This document shows, in pieces, positions 9,056 to 17,725 of a stretch of 64,000 nucleotides of DNA (within the stretch, counting starts at the first letter, position 1; each line of letters begins with the position of its first letter). Below the pieces are notes generated by a model. The model was not told the origin of the DNA. It searched no databases and was given only the letters and a program-made list of their open reading frames with translations. The DNA is from Amycolatopsis sp. NBC_00345. GTDB lineage: Bacteria > Actinomycetota > Actinomycetes > Mycobacteriales > Pseudonocardiaceae. The position numbers and the translations under genes were made by a program. Where the stretch lies: the NCBI RefSeq assembly GCF_036116635.1, contig NZ_CP107995.1, forward strand, positions 10,168,001 through 10,232,000. Direction: 5' to 3'.

Positions 9056-9576
9056 CGCCGATCGTCCGCCTCGCCACGGTCGCCGACGCGGCGGACATCG
9101 CCGCCGTCCACGTCGCCTCCTGGCAGGCGGCTTACGACGGCCTGCTGCTGGCGGAGTTCCTCGCGGGCCTTTCGGTGCCGGCGCGCGAACGCTTCTGGGC
9201 GGGAACATTGTCCGCTGCTGATTCCCGCCAAACGGTGCTGGTCGCGTCAGTGGACGGCGCCGTCACGGGCTTCGCCGCCATCTGCCCCAGCCGCGACGAG
9301 GACGCGACCCCGGAAACCGGCGAGCTGACGTCGATCTACCTGCTGCCGGGACAGTGGGGCCGGGGTACGGGGCGGGCCTTGCACGAGCGTGTGGTGGCGG
9401 AACTGGCCGTCACTTTCACCACGGCCACCCTGTGGGTCCTCTCGACGAACACCCGCGCCCGCCTCTTCTACGAACGCGCCGGCTGGTCACCGGACGACCA
9501 CACCAAGGTCGAAACGATCGCGAACGGGACTGTCACGCTTGACGAAGTCCGATATCGGTTGTCGCTGAGCGGCTGA
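9052..9576 (+). CDS. GNAT-family N-acetyltransferase
   Basis: The 174-residue GNAT protein begins at TTG 9052, which overlaps the recG stop by 4 bp and implies translational coupling. Motifs are the N-terminal IVRLATVADAADIAAVH, the acetyl-CoA loop LPGQWGRGTGRALHE and the C-terminal NTRARLFYERAGW. The substrate is unknown. The nearby TetR and esterase genes are not part of this operon. Confidence 0.86.
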   Translation: MTPIVRLATVADAADIAAVHVASWQAAYDGLLLAEFLAGLSVPARERFWAGTLSAADSRQTVLVASVDGAVTGFAAICPSRDEDATPETGELTSIYLLPGQWGRGTGRALHERVVAELAVTFTTATLWVLSTNTRARLFYERAGWSPDDHTKVETIANGTVTLDEVRYRLSLSG

Positions 9577-9672
9577 ACTCCCGGCTCCATTGCTGGTGCT
9601 GCGGATGCTGGTGCCGAGCTGACTTACGGTGGCTACGCCCGGACTGGGCGCCCGCGGGTCGGCTTCCCGGTG

Positions 9673-10485
9673 TCAGGCCGGGCGGGGCTGGTCGTCGGCG
9701 GAATTCGGCGAATCGGTTCCGGGATCGGCGAGGGCTCCGCGGTCGTTGCCGTCGTCGTCACCTCTACCGCCGCTGTCGCGAGGGTCGTCACCAGCACCAG
9801 CACCAGCACCAGCACCAGCACCAGCGGCGGTGTCGTCGTTCGGTGGCGAATCCGTGGCGAACACTCCCGCGCGGGCGGCGGCCGCGGCGGCCTCCGCGGC
9901 GATCCGGGCGTCGCGGGTGGTCACGGGCTCCCGCGAGATGAACAGGCGGTAGAAGATCGGCCCGCTCGCCGCGCGCAGGACCTCCGCTGGGTCGGTGCCG
10001 GTGGGGGCCTCACCGCGGGTGACAGCGCGCGTCACGATCACCGCGCAACGGCCGTGCCGGTCTTGGTAGAACGCGTGCAGAGCCTCGGCCGCGCGGGCCG
10101 AGTGGAAGGCCGCCAGCACCGACGCCGTCGGCAGTTCACGCAGGGCCGGGTCGGTGAAGTAGCGGACGACCTCCGCCAGCATCTCGTGCAGGTCGCCGGC
10201 GAGCGAGCCGGTGTCGGGCGCCGTCCACGCGTCCTCGACGCCCATCTGCAGCGCGGCGGCGACGAGCCCGTCCGTCGACTCCCAGCGGCGATACACCGTG
10301 GTCTTGTGCACGCCCGAACGTTCGGCGACGGCCTCCACGGTCAGGTTGACGAAGCCGCGCTCGGCGAGCAGGTCGAGCGTCGCGTGCAGCACGGCGACGC
10401 GGGTTCGCTCCGTGCGGCCACCCGGTCGGCGAGTCCCGGCTAATTCGGTTGCCAATTGCGACTCCCGTTGCGTTAGTGTGCTCAC
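9673..10485 (-). CDS. TetR-family regulator with low-complexity C-terminal tail
   Basis: The protein is 270 residues from the GTG at 10483-10485; a TTG at 10455 would also fit. The N-terminal helix-turn-helix reads TLDLLAERGFVNLTVEAVAE and GVHKTTVYRRWES. The ligand domain runs to about residue 200. The last ~50 residues are an unusual Gly/Ala/Asp-rich tail partly encoded by a hexanucleotide repeat. The gene is divergent from the erythromycin-esterase-like gene, with only one base between the two start codons, so it probably controls that gene and itself. The inducer is unknown. Confidence 0.85.
   Translation of the reverse strand: MSTLTQRESQLATELAGTRRPGGRTERTRVAVLHATLDLLAERGFVNLTVEAVAERSGVHKTTVYRRWESTDGLVAAALQMGVEDAWTAPDTGSLAGDLHEMLAEVVRYFTDPALRELPTASVLAAFHSARAAEALHAFYQDRHGRCAVIVTRAVTRGEAPTGTDPAEVLRAASGPIFYRLFISREPVTTRDARIAAEAAAAAARAGVFATDSPPNDDTAAGAGAGAGAGAGDDPRDSGGRGDDDGNDRGALADPGTDSPNSADDQPRPA
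9790..9825. repeat. hexanucleotide microsatellite (ACCAGC)x6
   Basis: Six perfect ACCAGC units encode the alternating Gly-Ala stretch in the TetR tail. Gain or loss of a unit changes the tail by two residues and keeps the frame. Confidence 0.97.
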
Positions 10486-10487
10486 TA
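10474..10487. promoter_or_regulatory. palindromic TetR operator candidate over both start codons
   Basis: TAGTG at 10474-10478 and CACTA at 10483-10487 form a perfect inverted repeat with four central bases. It covers the GTG of tetR (10485) and touches the first base of the divergent ATG (10487). TAGTGT at 10474-10479 is also a fair -10 element for a leaderless rightward transcript. A repressor bound here would block both genes. Confidence 0.5.
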
Positions 10488-11710
10488 TGCCAGACCTCGA
10501 CTCAGTGACGCCCTTTTCGCCGAACGACGTGACTCCGATCGCGGACCTGATCGGCGACGCGCGCGTCGTGGCGATCGGCGAGAACAACCACCACATCCGC
10601 GAGTTCGGCGAGCTGCGCAACCAGCTCCTGCGGCACCTCGTGACGGAGCGCGGGTTCACCGTGCTGGGCTTCGAGTCGGGATTCGCCGAGGGACAGCTCG
10701 TCGACGGATGGCTGCGCGGTGGTCCCGGTGACGTTGCCGACATCGCCCGTGACGGCTTCACCTTCAGCCTCGGCGACTCGCCCGAGATGCACGAGATGCT
10801 CACCTGGCTGCGCGGGCACGGCGGGGTCCGTTACGCGGGCCTCGACGTCCCGAGTTCGGGAGGCTCGCCGGTCCCGGCGTTGCTCGCCGTGCGGCGGTAT
10901 CTGGAAGAGATCGACCCGGACGTCCTCCCCCTGGTCGAGGCCGGTCTCACCGCTTCGAAGCCGTACGCGTCGGTAAGCAGCGCCGTCGCCCCTGGCCGTT
11001 ACGCGGCAATGGCCGCGCCCGCGCGCGATGCGGCGACGGCGGCGCTGACCGTGCTCGTCTCGCACCTCCGTTCGCTGGCGCCGGTGTATCGGCAGCGCGG
11101 CGATGGGGACCCTCACGCGCAGGCCATCGCCGAGCACCACGCGGCCGGCGCGCTCCGCATCGACACCTACCTGCGCGAGCTGGCGGTAATGATGTCCGGC
11201 GCGGCGCCCGAGCTCGTGAGCTCTTCGCGTGACACGTACATGGCCTCGACCGTCCAGCTGCTACGGCGCCTCCATGGCGAGGGCGAGAAGATCATCGTGA
11301 TGGTCCACAACGGACATTTGCAGCGCGTGCCGTTCGCGCCGATGCCGTCGATGCGCTTCCCCTCGGCGGGCACCCACCTGGCGGCAGAACTCGGCGACGA
11401 CTACTTCGCCCTCGGCGTCACCGCCGGCGTGGGCACCACCACCGGCCTCACCCCGGACGACAGCAAGCGCCTCGGCTTCCGCGTCCACGAGGACGAGCTG
11501 CCGCCGCCCGCGGAAGGCAGCGTGGAAGCCGCGTTGGCCGAGCCAGGTTCCTGTCTTGTCGACCTGCGCGCCAATCGGGCCAAGGGCGTCACGGGGCCGT
11601 CGAGCATGCGGCACGCCCACCTGTTCACACCGCTTGACGTCGTGCAGGCCTTCGACGCGCTGGTCCACCTGCCGCGGATGTCCGTCAGCGGCAACGTCCC
11701 GTCCGCTTAG
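10487..11710 (+). CDS. erythromycin-esterase family protein
   Basis: The 407-residue protein begins MPDLDSVTPFSP. It has the family's N-terminal IGDARVVAIGENNHHIREF and FTVLGFESGFAEGQLVDGWL, and a later HNGHLQRVPFA, giving Glu and His residues at the sites used by Ere-type hydrolases. Ere proteins hydrolyse the macrolide lactone, but most chromosomal relatives have unknown substrates, so resistance is not implied. No ribosome-binding site precedes the ATG. The promoter-like TAGTGT seven bases upstream suggests a leaderless message, likely under the divergent TetR. Confidence 0.85.
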   Translation: MPDLDSVTPFSPNDVTPIADLIGDARVVAIGENNHHIREFGELRNQLLRHLVTERGFTVLGFESGFAEGQLVDGWLRGGPGDVADIARDGFTFSLGDSPEMHEMLTWLRGHGGVRYAGLDVPSSGGSPVPALLAVRRYLEEIDPDVLPLVEAGLTASKPYASVSSAVAPGRYAAMAAPARDAATAALTVLVSHLRSLAPVYRQRGDGDPHAQAIAEHHAAGALRIDTYLRELAVMMSGAAPELVSSSRDTYMASTVQLLRRLHGEGEKIIVMVHNGHLQRVPFAPMPSMRFPSAGTHLAAELGDDYFALGVTAGVGTTTGLTPDDSKRLGFRVHEDELPPPAEGSVEAALAEPGSCLVDLRANRAKGVTGPSSMRHAHLFTPLDVVQAFDALVHLPRMSVSGNVPSA

Positions 11711-11715
11711 GAGCG

Positions 11716-12054
11716 TCAGTCGAGCGCGTCACCGGACAGCAGCGGCTCGAACTGCCGGTACGCGGTGAAGTCGCGAAAATGCCGGGCGTACAGGTCGGCG
11801 TCGCCGGTCAGGTCGTCCGCCAGCGTCCGCGCGACGTCCACCACCCGCTTGCACGTCCACGTGATCAGTTCGCCGTGCTCGTTGCGGTAGCTGCCCGTCT
11901 CGCCCTCCGCACGCCGGCGAACGGCCTCGCGTGCGGCGTCTTCATCGGCCGCGTGGATCAGCACGACGTCCTCGCGGTACAGCGGTTCGTGCGTCGGCGA
12001 ATCGCTCGTCGCCTCGTAGAGGACAACGGCGATGTACGGCTCAGTCCTGCTCAT
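11716..12054 (-). CDS. DUF4288-like hypothetical protein
   Basis: The 112-residue protein starts at ATG (complement 12052-12054) with GGGGGAG upstream, the best start among several. The sequence YIAVVLYEATSD, then YREDVVLIHAADEDAAREAV and NEHGELITWTCKRVVDV resembles the small DUF4288 family, of unknown function; the assignment is from memory of the pattern. There is no signal peptide or membrane segment. The gene converges with the esterase-like gene, only 5 bp apart, with no room for a terminator. Confidence 0.7.
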   Translation of the reverse strand: MSRTEPYIAVVLYEATSDSPTHEPLYREDVVLIHAADEDAAREAVRRRAEGETGSYRNEHGELITWTCKRVVDVARTLADDLTGDADLYARHFRDFTAYRQFEPLLSGDALD

Positions 12055-12188
12055 TGCTCCCCCTCGCCAGGTTGCCGACCACTGTCCCCACGAGCCGTCG
12101 CGAGGGCAAACTGTTTCGGTCAAACACGGACCAGCCCATCGGGTGATGTCGAGTTGCCGCCCACGGGCGACCGGGATACGACGCAGTC

Positions 12189-13121
12189 ATGCGGAATCGG
12201 ACGGCGCGTGGTCTCTTGTCGGCGACAATGGCGTTTCTGCTGGTGGCGGGCGTGCAAACGCCGGCGCTGGCGGCCGGCGGCACCCAGGCCAACCCACCGA
12301 ACTGGGGACTCGACCGGATCGACCAGCGGACCGGCCTCGACCAGAAGTACCACTACGAAACCGACGCCTCGGACGTCACCGTGTACGTGATCGACAGCGG
12401 TGTCGACGCGAAGCACCCGGACCTCCAAGGCCGGGTGGCGCCAGGCAAGGACTTTCTCACCAGCGGTGCCGACACCTCCGACACCAACGGCCACGGCACG
12501 CGCGTCGCCGGCATCATCGCCGGGAGCAGCTACGGCGTCGCCAAGGGCGCGCAGATCTTCCCGGTCCGCGTGCTCGACAAGGACGGCGGCGGCTCCACCG
12601 ACAACATCATCGCGGGCATCACGTGGGTGACGCAGAACGCGCACCAGCCCGCGGTCGCCGTTCTCGGTATCGGCGGCGTGCCCAACGAGAAGCTCGACAA
12701 CGCTGTCACCGGCCTCGCCGCCGTGATGCCCGTGGCGGTTCCCGCGGGGGAAGGCGGCGTGGACGCGAGCCAGATCTCGCCCGCGCATGTGCCGACCGCG
12801 TTGACTGTCGGCGCGAGCGACGTCCAGGACCAGGTGGCGAGTTTCTCCGACTTCGGCCAGCCCCTGGACCTGTACGCGCCGGGCGTCGACATCCCGGCGC
12901 CGCTCGCGGGCTCGTCGAATGTGGGCACTCTCTCCGGAACGTCGATGGCCGCGGGCTTCGTGGCGGGCGCCGCCGCCCTCTACCGGTCGCAGCACCCGGA
13001 CGCCTCGCCGGCGGACGTTGCCACGGCCCTGGTGCAGGCGGCGACCCCGGACGTGCTCAAGAACGTGCCCACGGGAACGGCCAACCGGCTCCTCTGCACC
13101 CTGCCTGCCGCGAAGCCCTGA
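12189..13121 (+). CDS. secreted S8 (subtilisin-like) peptidase lacking the oxyanion Asn
   Basis: The 310-residue protein has a signal peptide (residues 1-29, ending TPALAAG) and goes directly into the catalytic domain with no I9 propeptide. The catalytic triad is present: Asp69 in VIDSGVD, His102 in NGHGTRVAG and Ser252 in SGTSMAAG. The segment that normally reads AAGN, with the oxyanion-hole Asn, is VPAGEGG, with Glu188 in its place. The substrate-binding SLGG strand is changed to VLGIGG. Activity is therefore doubtful or altered. The gene is monocistronic and followed by a hairpin. Confidence 0.88.
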   Translation: MRNRTARGLLSATMAFLLVAGVQTPALAAGGTQANPPNWGLDRIDQRTGLDQKYHYETDASDVTVYVIDSGVDAKHPDLQGRVAPGKDFLTSGADTSDTNGHGTRVAGIIAGSSYGVAKGAQIFPVRVLDKDGGGSTDNIIAGITWVTQNAHQPAVAVLGIGGVPNEKLDNAVTGLAAVMPVAVPAGEGGVDASQISPAHVPTALTVGASDVQDQVASFSDFGQPLDLYAPGVDIPAPLAGSSNVGTLSGTSMAAGFVAGAAALYRSQHPDASPADVATALVQAATPDVLKNVPTGTANRLLCTLPAAKP

Positions 13122-13126
13122 CTGTT

Positions 13127-13148
13127 GCGGGGGAGCGGAACTCCCCGC
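13127..13148. terminator. hairpin after the S8 peptidase gene
   Basis: GCGGGGGAG (13127-13135) pairs with CTCCCCGC (13141-13148) with one bulged G and a 5-base loop. No U-run follows. A second inverted repeat, CATCATGC at 13148-13155 and GCATGATG at 13170-13177, abuts it. Confidence 0.5.
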
Positions 13149-13263
13149 ATCATGCACCCAGGTCGGCGCGCATGATGTCCATCACCTGGACAACGGCTCC
13201 CGGACAGCGGGAAGAACCGGGTAACGTGCCTTCACTACCGATCCGAAACGGGAAGGACCGGGC

Positions 13264-16200
13264 ATGTTCCGCAAGGTGCTGGTGGCCAACCGCGGCGAGA
13301 TCGCCATCCGGGCGTTCCGCGCTGGCTACGAACTGGGAGCGGGCACGGTCGCCGTGTTCCCGCACGAGGACCGCAACTCGCTGCATCGGCTGAAGGCCGA
13401 CGAGGCCTACGAGATCGGTGAGCCGGGTCACCCGGTGCGCGCCTACCTCTCGGTGAACGAGATCGTGGCGGCCGCCGAGAAGGCGGGCGCCGACGCCGTC
13501 TATCCGGGATACGGCTTCCTGTCGGAGAACCCCGACCTGGCCCGCGCCTGCGAAGAGGCGGGGATCACATTCGTCGGTCCCTCCGCCGACATCCTCGAGC
13601 TCACGGGGAACAAGGCCCGCGCCGTCAAGGCAGCGCGCGAGGCCGGCGTGCCGGTGCTGGGCTCGTCGGAGCCGTCGAGCGACATCGACGCCCTCGTGGC
13701 CGCGGCCGACGACCTGGGCTTCCCGCTGTTCGTGAAGGCCGTCGCGGGTGGTGGCGGCCGCGGCATGCGGCGGGTCCTGGAGCCGGCTCAGCTGCGCGAG
13801 TCCATCGAAGCCGCCGCGCGTGAGGCCGAGTCCGCGTTCGGCGACCCGACGGTGTTCCTGGAGAAGGCCGTCGTCGAACCGCGGCACATCGAGGTACAGA
13901 TCCTCGCCGACGGCGTGGGCAACATCATCCACCTCTACGAGCGCGACTGCTCCGTCCAGCGCCGCCACCAGAAGGTGGTCGAGCTGGCGCCCGCGCCGAA
14001 CCTCGATCCCGAGCTGCGGGCCCGGATCTGCGCCGACGCCGTCAAGTTCGCGCGCCAGATCGGCTACCGCAACGCCGGCACCGTCGAGTTCCTGCTCGAC
14101 AAGCAGGGCAACCACGTCTTCATCGAGATGAACCCGCGGATCCAGGTCGAGCACACGGTCACCGAGGAGGTCACCGACGTCGACCTCGTGCAGTCCCAGC
14201 TGCGGATCGCCGCGGGCGAGACCCTCGACGACCTCGGCCTCTCGCAGGACAAGATCTACCTGCGCGGCGCCGCACTCCAGTGCCGGATCACCACGGAGGA
14301 TCCGGCCAACGGCTTCCGCCCGGACACGGGCATGATCAGCGCCTACCGCTCGCCGGGCGGCTCCGGCATTCGGCTCGACGGCGGCACCGCCTTCTCCGGC
14401 ACGGAAATCAGCGCCCACTTCGACTCGCTGCTGGTGAAGCTCACCTGCCGCGGCCGTGATTTCAAGACCGCCGTGGGCCGCGCCCGTCGCGCCGTCGCGG
14501 AGTTCCGTATCCGCGGTGTGGCGACGAACATCCCGTTCCTGCAGGCCGTCCTCGACGACCCGGACTTCCGCGAAGGCCACGTCACCACGTCGTTCATCGA
14601 GGAGCGCCCGCACCTGCTCACCGCGCGCCACTCCGCCGACCGCGGCACGCGCCTGCTCACCTACTTGGCCGACCAGACGGTGAACAAGCCACACGGCGAG
14701 CGCCCGCGTACCCCGGAGGCGGCGGCGAAGCTGCCGAAGATCCCGGCCGGCTTCAAGCCGGCCGACGGCTCCAAGCAGAAGCTCACCGAGCTGGGCCCGG
14801 TCGGCTTCGCGAGCTGGCTGCGCGAGTCGCCGCTGCTCGGCGTCACGGACACGACGTTCCGCGACGCGCACCAGTCGCTGCTCGCGACGCGGGTGCGGAC
14901 GAAGGACCTGCTGGCCGTCGCGCCGGTGGTCGCCGCCACCGTGCCGCAGCTGCTTTCGCTGGAATGCTGGGGCGGCGCCACGTACGACGTCGCGCTGCGC
15001 TTCCTGGCCGAGGACCCGTGGGAGCGGCTGGCCCAGCTGCGCAAGGCCGTGCCGAACATCTGCCTGCAGATGCTGCTGCGCGGGCGCAACACCGTCGGCT
15101 ACACGCCGTACCCGACCGAGGTGACGCATGCGTTCGTCGAGGAGGCGACCGCCACCGGCATCGACATCTTCCGCATCTTCGACGCGCTCAATGACGTCGA
15201 GCAGATGCGGCCGGCGATCGAGGCCGTCCGCGAGACCGGCACCGCCGTCGCCGAGGTCGCGCTCTGCTACACCTCTGACCTGTCCGACCCCGGCGAAAAG
15301 CTCTACACGCTCGACTACTACCTCAGGCTGGCTGAGCAGATCGTCGGCGCCGGCGCGCACATCCTGGCGATCAAGGACATGGCGGGACTGCTCCGCGCGC
15401 CCGCTGCGGCGAAGCTGGTGACCGTGCTGCGCAAGGAGTTCGACCTCCCGGTGCACATCCACACCCACGACACGGCGGGCGGCCAGCTGGCCACTTACCT
15501 CGCCGCGATCCAGGCGGGCGCGGACGCGGTGGACGGCGCCGTTTCGTCGATGGCGGGCACCACGTCGCAGCCCTCGCTCGGCTCGATCGTCGCGGCCACC
15601 GACCACTCCGACCACTCCACGGGACTCGACCTGCAGGCGATCGGGGACCTGGAGCCGTACTGGGAGAGCGTCCGCAAGATCTACGCGCCCTTCGAAGCCG
15701 GCCTCGCGTCGCCCACCGGTCGCGTGTACCACCACGAGATCCCGGGCGGGCAGCTGTCGAACCTGCGCACGCAGGCCATCGCGCTGGGCCTGGGCGACCG
15801 CTTCGAGGACATCGAGGCCATGTACGCCGCCGCGGACAAGATCCTGGGCCACCTGGTGAAGGTGACGCCCTCGTCCAAGGTGGTCGGCGACCTCGCGCTG
15901 CACCTCGTCGGCGCGGGCGTGTCACCCGAGGACTTCGAGGCGGAGCCGAACAAGTTCGACATCCCCGACTCCGTGATCGGCTTCCTGCGCGGCGAACTCG
16001 GCGACCCGCCGGGCGGCTGGCCGGAACCGTTCCGCACCAAGGCTCTTGAGGGCCGTTCGGCGGCCAAGCCGGTGGCGGAACTGTCCGAAGAGGACCGCAA
16101 GGAGCTGACGGACGACCGCCGCGGCGCGCTGAACCGGCTGCTGTTCCCGGGCCCCACGAAGGAGTTCCAGACCCACCGCGAGGCGTACGGTGACACAAGC

Positions 16201-16641
16201 GTGTTGCCCAGCAAGGACTTCTTCTACGGTCTGCGCCCCGGTGAGGAGTACGCGGTTGACCTGGAGCCGGGTGTCCGCCTGCTCATCGAGCTGGAGGCGA
16301 TCGGTGAGGCCGACGAGCGCGGGATGCGCACGGTCATGTCGTCGCTGAACGGCCAGATCCGGCCGATCCAGATCCGGGACCGCTCCATAGCCTCGGACAT
16401 CCCGGCCACGGAAAAGGCCGAGAAGGGGAACCCGAAGCAGATCGCCGCGCCGTTCGCCGGTGTGGTGACGCTGCAGGTGGCCGAGGGCGACGAGGTGGAG
16501 TCCGGTGCGACGGTGGCGACGATCGAGGCCATGAAGATGGAGGCTTCCATCACCGCTTCGACGGCGGGCAAGGTCGGGCGGCTGGCGATCACCTCCGTTC
16601 AGCAGGTCGAGGGCGGGGACCTCCTCATCGTGCTCGAGTAA
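13264..16641 (+). CDS. pyc: pyruvate carboxylase
   Basis: Biotin-dependent carboxylation of pyruvate to oxaloacetate, an anaplerotic reaction. The 1125-residue single-chain enzyme has all domains in order. The N-terminal biotin carboxylase (FRKVLVANRGEIAIR, GGGGRGMRRV) is followed by the carboxyltransferase barrel (GVTDTTFRDAHQSLLATR, HIHTHDTAGG) and a C-terminal biotinyl domain with the Lys in IEAMKMEA. GGAAGGA lies upstream of the ATG at 13264. A 21-bp perfect hairpin follows the stop. The gene sits where mycobacterial pca lies relative to recG, but here a long accessory block separates it from rsmD. Confidence 0.97.
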   Translation: MFRKVLVANRGEIAIRAFRAGYELGAGTVAVFPHEDRNSLHRLKADEAYEIGEPGHPVRAYLSVNEIVAAAEKAGADAVYPGYGFLSENPDLARACEEAGITFVGPSADILELTGNKARAVKAAREAGVPVLGSSEPSSDIDALVAAADDLGFPLFVKAVAGGGGRGMRRVLEPAQLRESIEAAAREAESAFGDPTVFLEKAVVEPRHIEVQILADGVGNIIHLYERDCSVQRRHQKVVELAPAPNLDPELRARICADAVKFARQIGYRNAGTVEFLLDKQGNHVFIEMNPRIQVEHTVTEEVTDVDLVQSQLRIAAGETLDDLGLSQDKIYLRGAALQCRITTEDPANGFRPDTGMISAYRSPGGSGIRLDGGTAFSGTEISAHFDSLLVKLTCRGRDFKTAVGRARRAVAEFRIRGVATNIPFLQAVLDDPDFREGHVTTSFIEERPHLLTARHSADRGTRLLTYLADQTVNKPHGERPRTPEAAAKLPKIPAGFKPADGSKQKLTELGPVGFASWLRESPLLGVTDTTFRDAHQSLLATRVRTKDLLAVAPVVAATVPQLLSLECWGGATYDVALRFLAEDPWERLAQLRKAVPNICLQMLLRGRNTVGYTPYPTEVTHAFVEEATATGIDIFRIFDALNDVEQMRPAIEAVRETGTAVAEVALCYTSDLSDPGEKLYTLDYYLRLAEQIVGAGAHILAIKDMAGLLRAPAAAKLVTVLRKEFDLPVHIHTHDTAGGQLATYLAAIQAGADAVDGAVSSMAGTTSQPSLGSIVAATDHSDHSTGLDLQAIGDLEPYWESVRKIYAPFEAGLASPTGRVYHHEIPGGQLSNLRTQAIALGLGDRFEDIEAMYAAADKILGHLVKVTPSSKVVGDLALHLVGAGVSPEDFEAEPNKFDIPDSVIGFLRGELGDPPGGWPEPFRTKALEGRSAAKPVAELSEEDRKELTDDRRGALNRLLFPGPTKEFQTHREAYGDTSVLPSKDFFYGLRPGEEYAVDLEPGVRLLIELEAIGEADERGMRTVMSSLNGQIRPIQIRDRSIASDIPATEKAEKGNPKQIAAPFAGVVTLQVAEGDEVESGATVATIEAMKMEASITASTAGKVGRLAITSVQQVEGGDLLIVLE

Positions 16642-16665
16642 TCGGCCGCGGCGCCAGCTTTCAGT

Positions 16666-16716
16666 GTCGCGAACGGCCCTTTCGCTCCCCTGCGTAGCGA
16701 AAGGGCCGTTCGCGAC
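16666..16716. terminator. 21-bp perfect hairpin after pyc
   Basis: The arms 16666-16686 and 16696-16716 are exact reverse complements, with a 9-base loop. The outer half begins GTCGCGAACGGCC. It lacks a U-tract but begins 24 bp after the pyc stop. It belongs to the set of very long perfect hairpins found at several operon ends in this window. Confidence 0.8.
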
Positions 16717-16762
16717 GTTTTGGGCTCGTGCTCCGCGCCGTGCCCGCGCTAACGTCGGCCGC

Positions 16763-17566
16763 ATGCTGATCAACGCGGTGCCGCAGTGGCAGGGCGCGAT
16801 CGGTCCGAGAGCATCCGGGCTGGTCCACGGCTGCCTCGCGCTTTCCGAACTGGCCGGGCACGTGCTCGAACTGCCGGTGCGCCATGTCCGCCAGGACACG
16901 GCGACGTCCGGCGCGGTCGACGGCGTCGCCAACCGGGCCGTGCTCACCGGCCCGAACCGGGCGGCGCAGCTGGCCGCGCTGGAGGCGCCGGGCGGTCCGG
17001 TGCTGACCATCGGCGGCGACTGCGGCGTCGAGCTGATCCCGGTCGGGGTCGCGCGATTCCGTTACGGCGCAGGGCTGGGCGTCGCGTGGTTCGACGCGCA
17101 CGCGGACCTGAACACGGCCGAGTCGTCGCCGTCCGGTGCCTTCCACGGGATGGTGCTGCGGTCGCTGCTCGGCGAGGGGGACGCGTCGTTCGCGGCCAGC
17201 CCCGCGCTGGAGCCCGGCCGGGTTGCGCTGTTCGGAGCGCGGGCATTCGACGCGGCCGAGGAGGACGCGGTCACCCGCGGGCTGGCCGTGCGGACCGAGG
17301 ACGTCGCCGGGACGCTGCGCGCGAGCGGCGCGGATCGGGTGTACCTGCACCTGGACCTGGACGTCCTGGACCCGGCCGAGTTCGGCGGACTGAACTACCC
17401 GGAGCCGGGCGGGCTGACGATCACTGAGCTTGTCGAGGCGCTCGACGGACTGTCCGAAATGGACGTCGTCGGCGCGGGGATCACGGAGTGCGTCGGCACG
17501 GGCGCGGAACTGAACGTTCTCGAGCCCGTTGTCGCCGCAGTGGGGAGGTTGCTGATGCGGGCTTGA
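16763..17566 (+). CDS. arginase/agmatinase (ureohydrolase) family protein
   Basis: From ATG 16763 the protein has 267 residues. The Mn-binding signatures are IGGDCGVELIP (canonical GGDH, here with Cys in place of the first His ligand), WFDAHADLNTAES (DAHxDxN) and YLHLDLDVLDPAEF (DxDxxDP). The family hydrolyses guanidino compounds such as arginine, agmatine or formiminoglutamate. The GGDC variant occurs in some actinobacterial members, and the substrate cannot be assigned. TAACGT at 16750-16755 stands seven bases upstream of the ATG without a ribosome-binding site, suggesting a leaderless message. Longer in-frame starts overlap the pyc hairpin. Confidence 0.86.
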   Translation: MLINAVPQWQGAIGPRASGLVHGCLALSELAGHVLELPVRHVRQDTATSGAVDGVANRAVLTGPNRAAQLAALEAPGGPVLTIGGDCGVELIPVGVARFRYGAGLGVAWFDAHADLNTAESSPSGAFHGMVLRSLLGEGDASFAASPALEPGRVALFGARAFDAAEEDAVTRGLAVRTEDVAGTLRASGADRVYLHLDLDVLDPAEFGGLNYPEPGGLTITELVEALDGLSEMDVVGAGITECVGTGAELNVLEPVVAAVGRLLMRA

Positions 17567-17725
17567 GCCCTCGGCGTGGAACGCCGGCTGTTCGTCCCGA
17601 TGTCCTTGCAGGTAAACGACCACGCACGCGTGTGCGGCCCAAAGGAGGTGTGCCCGAGGCCGTGACGCGGATCGGTCGTCGCACGGCGGAAACCACGCCG
17701 GCCGGCTCGGATTCGGATCGGACTG

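Noticed and set aside
10487..11710. Calling the erythromycin-esterase-like gene a macrolide resistance gene
   Set aside because: Family membership alone does not show macrolide hydrolysis; most chromosomal members have unknown substrates.
13150..15903. A 917-codon minus-strand frame opposite pyc
   Set aside because: Another GC-bias shadow with Arg/Val/Asp-rich composition and no motif. pyc is complete and conserved on the other strand.
17567..17725. AAAGGAGGTG followed by an open frame between the arginase-like and gntR genes
   Set aside because: The ribosome-binding-site-like sequence leads only into a frame antisense to gntR with no conserved features.
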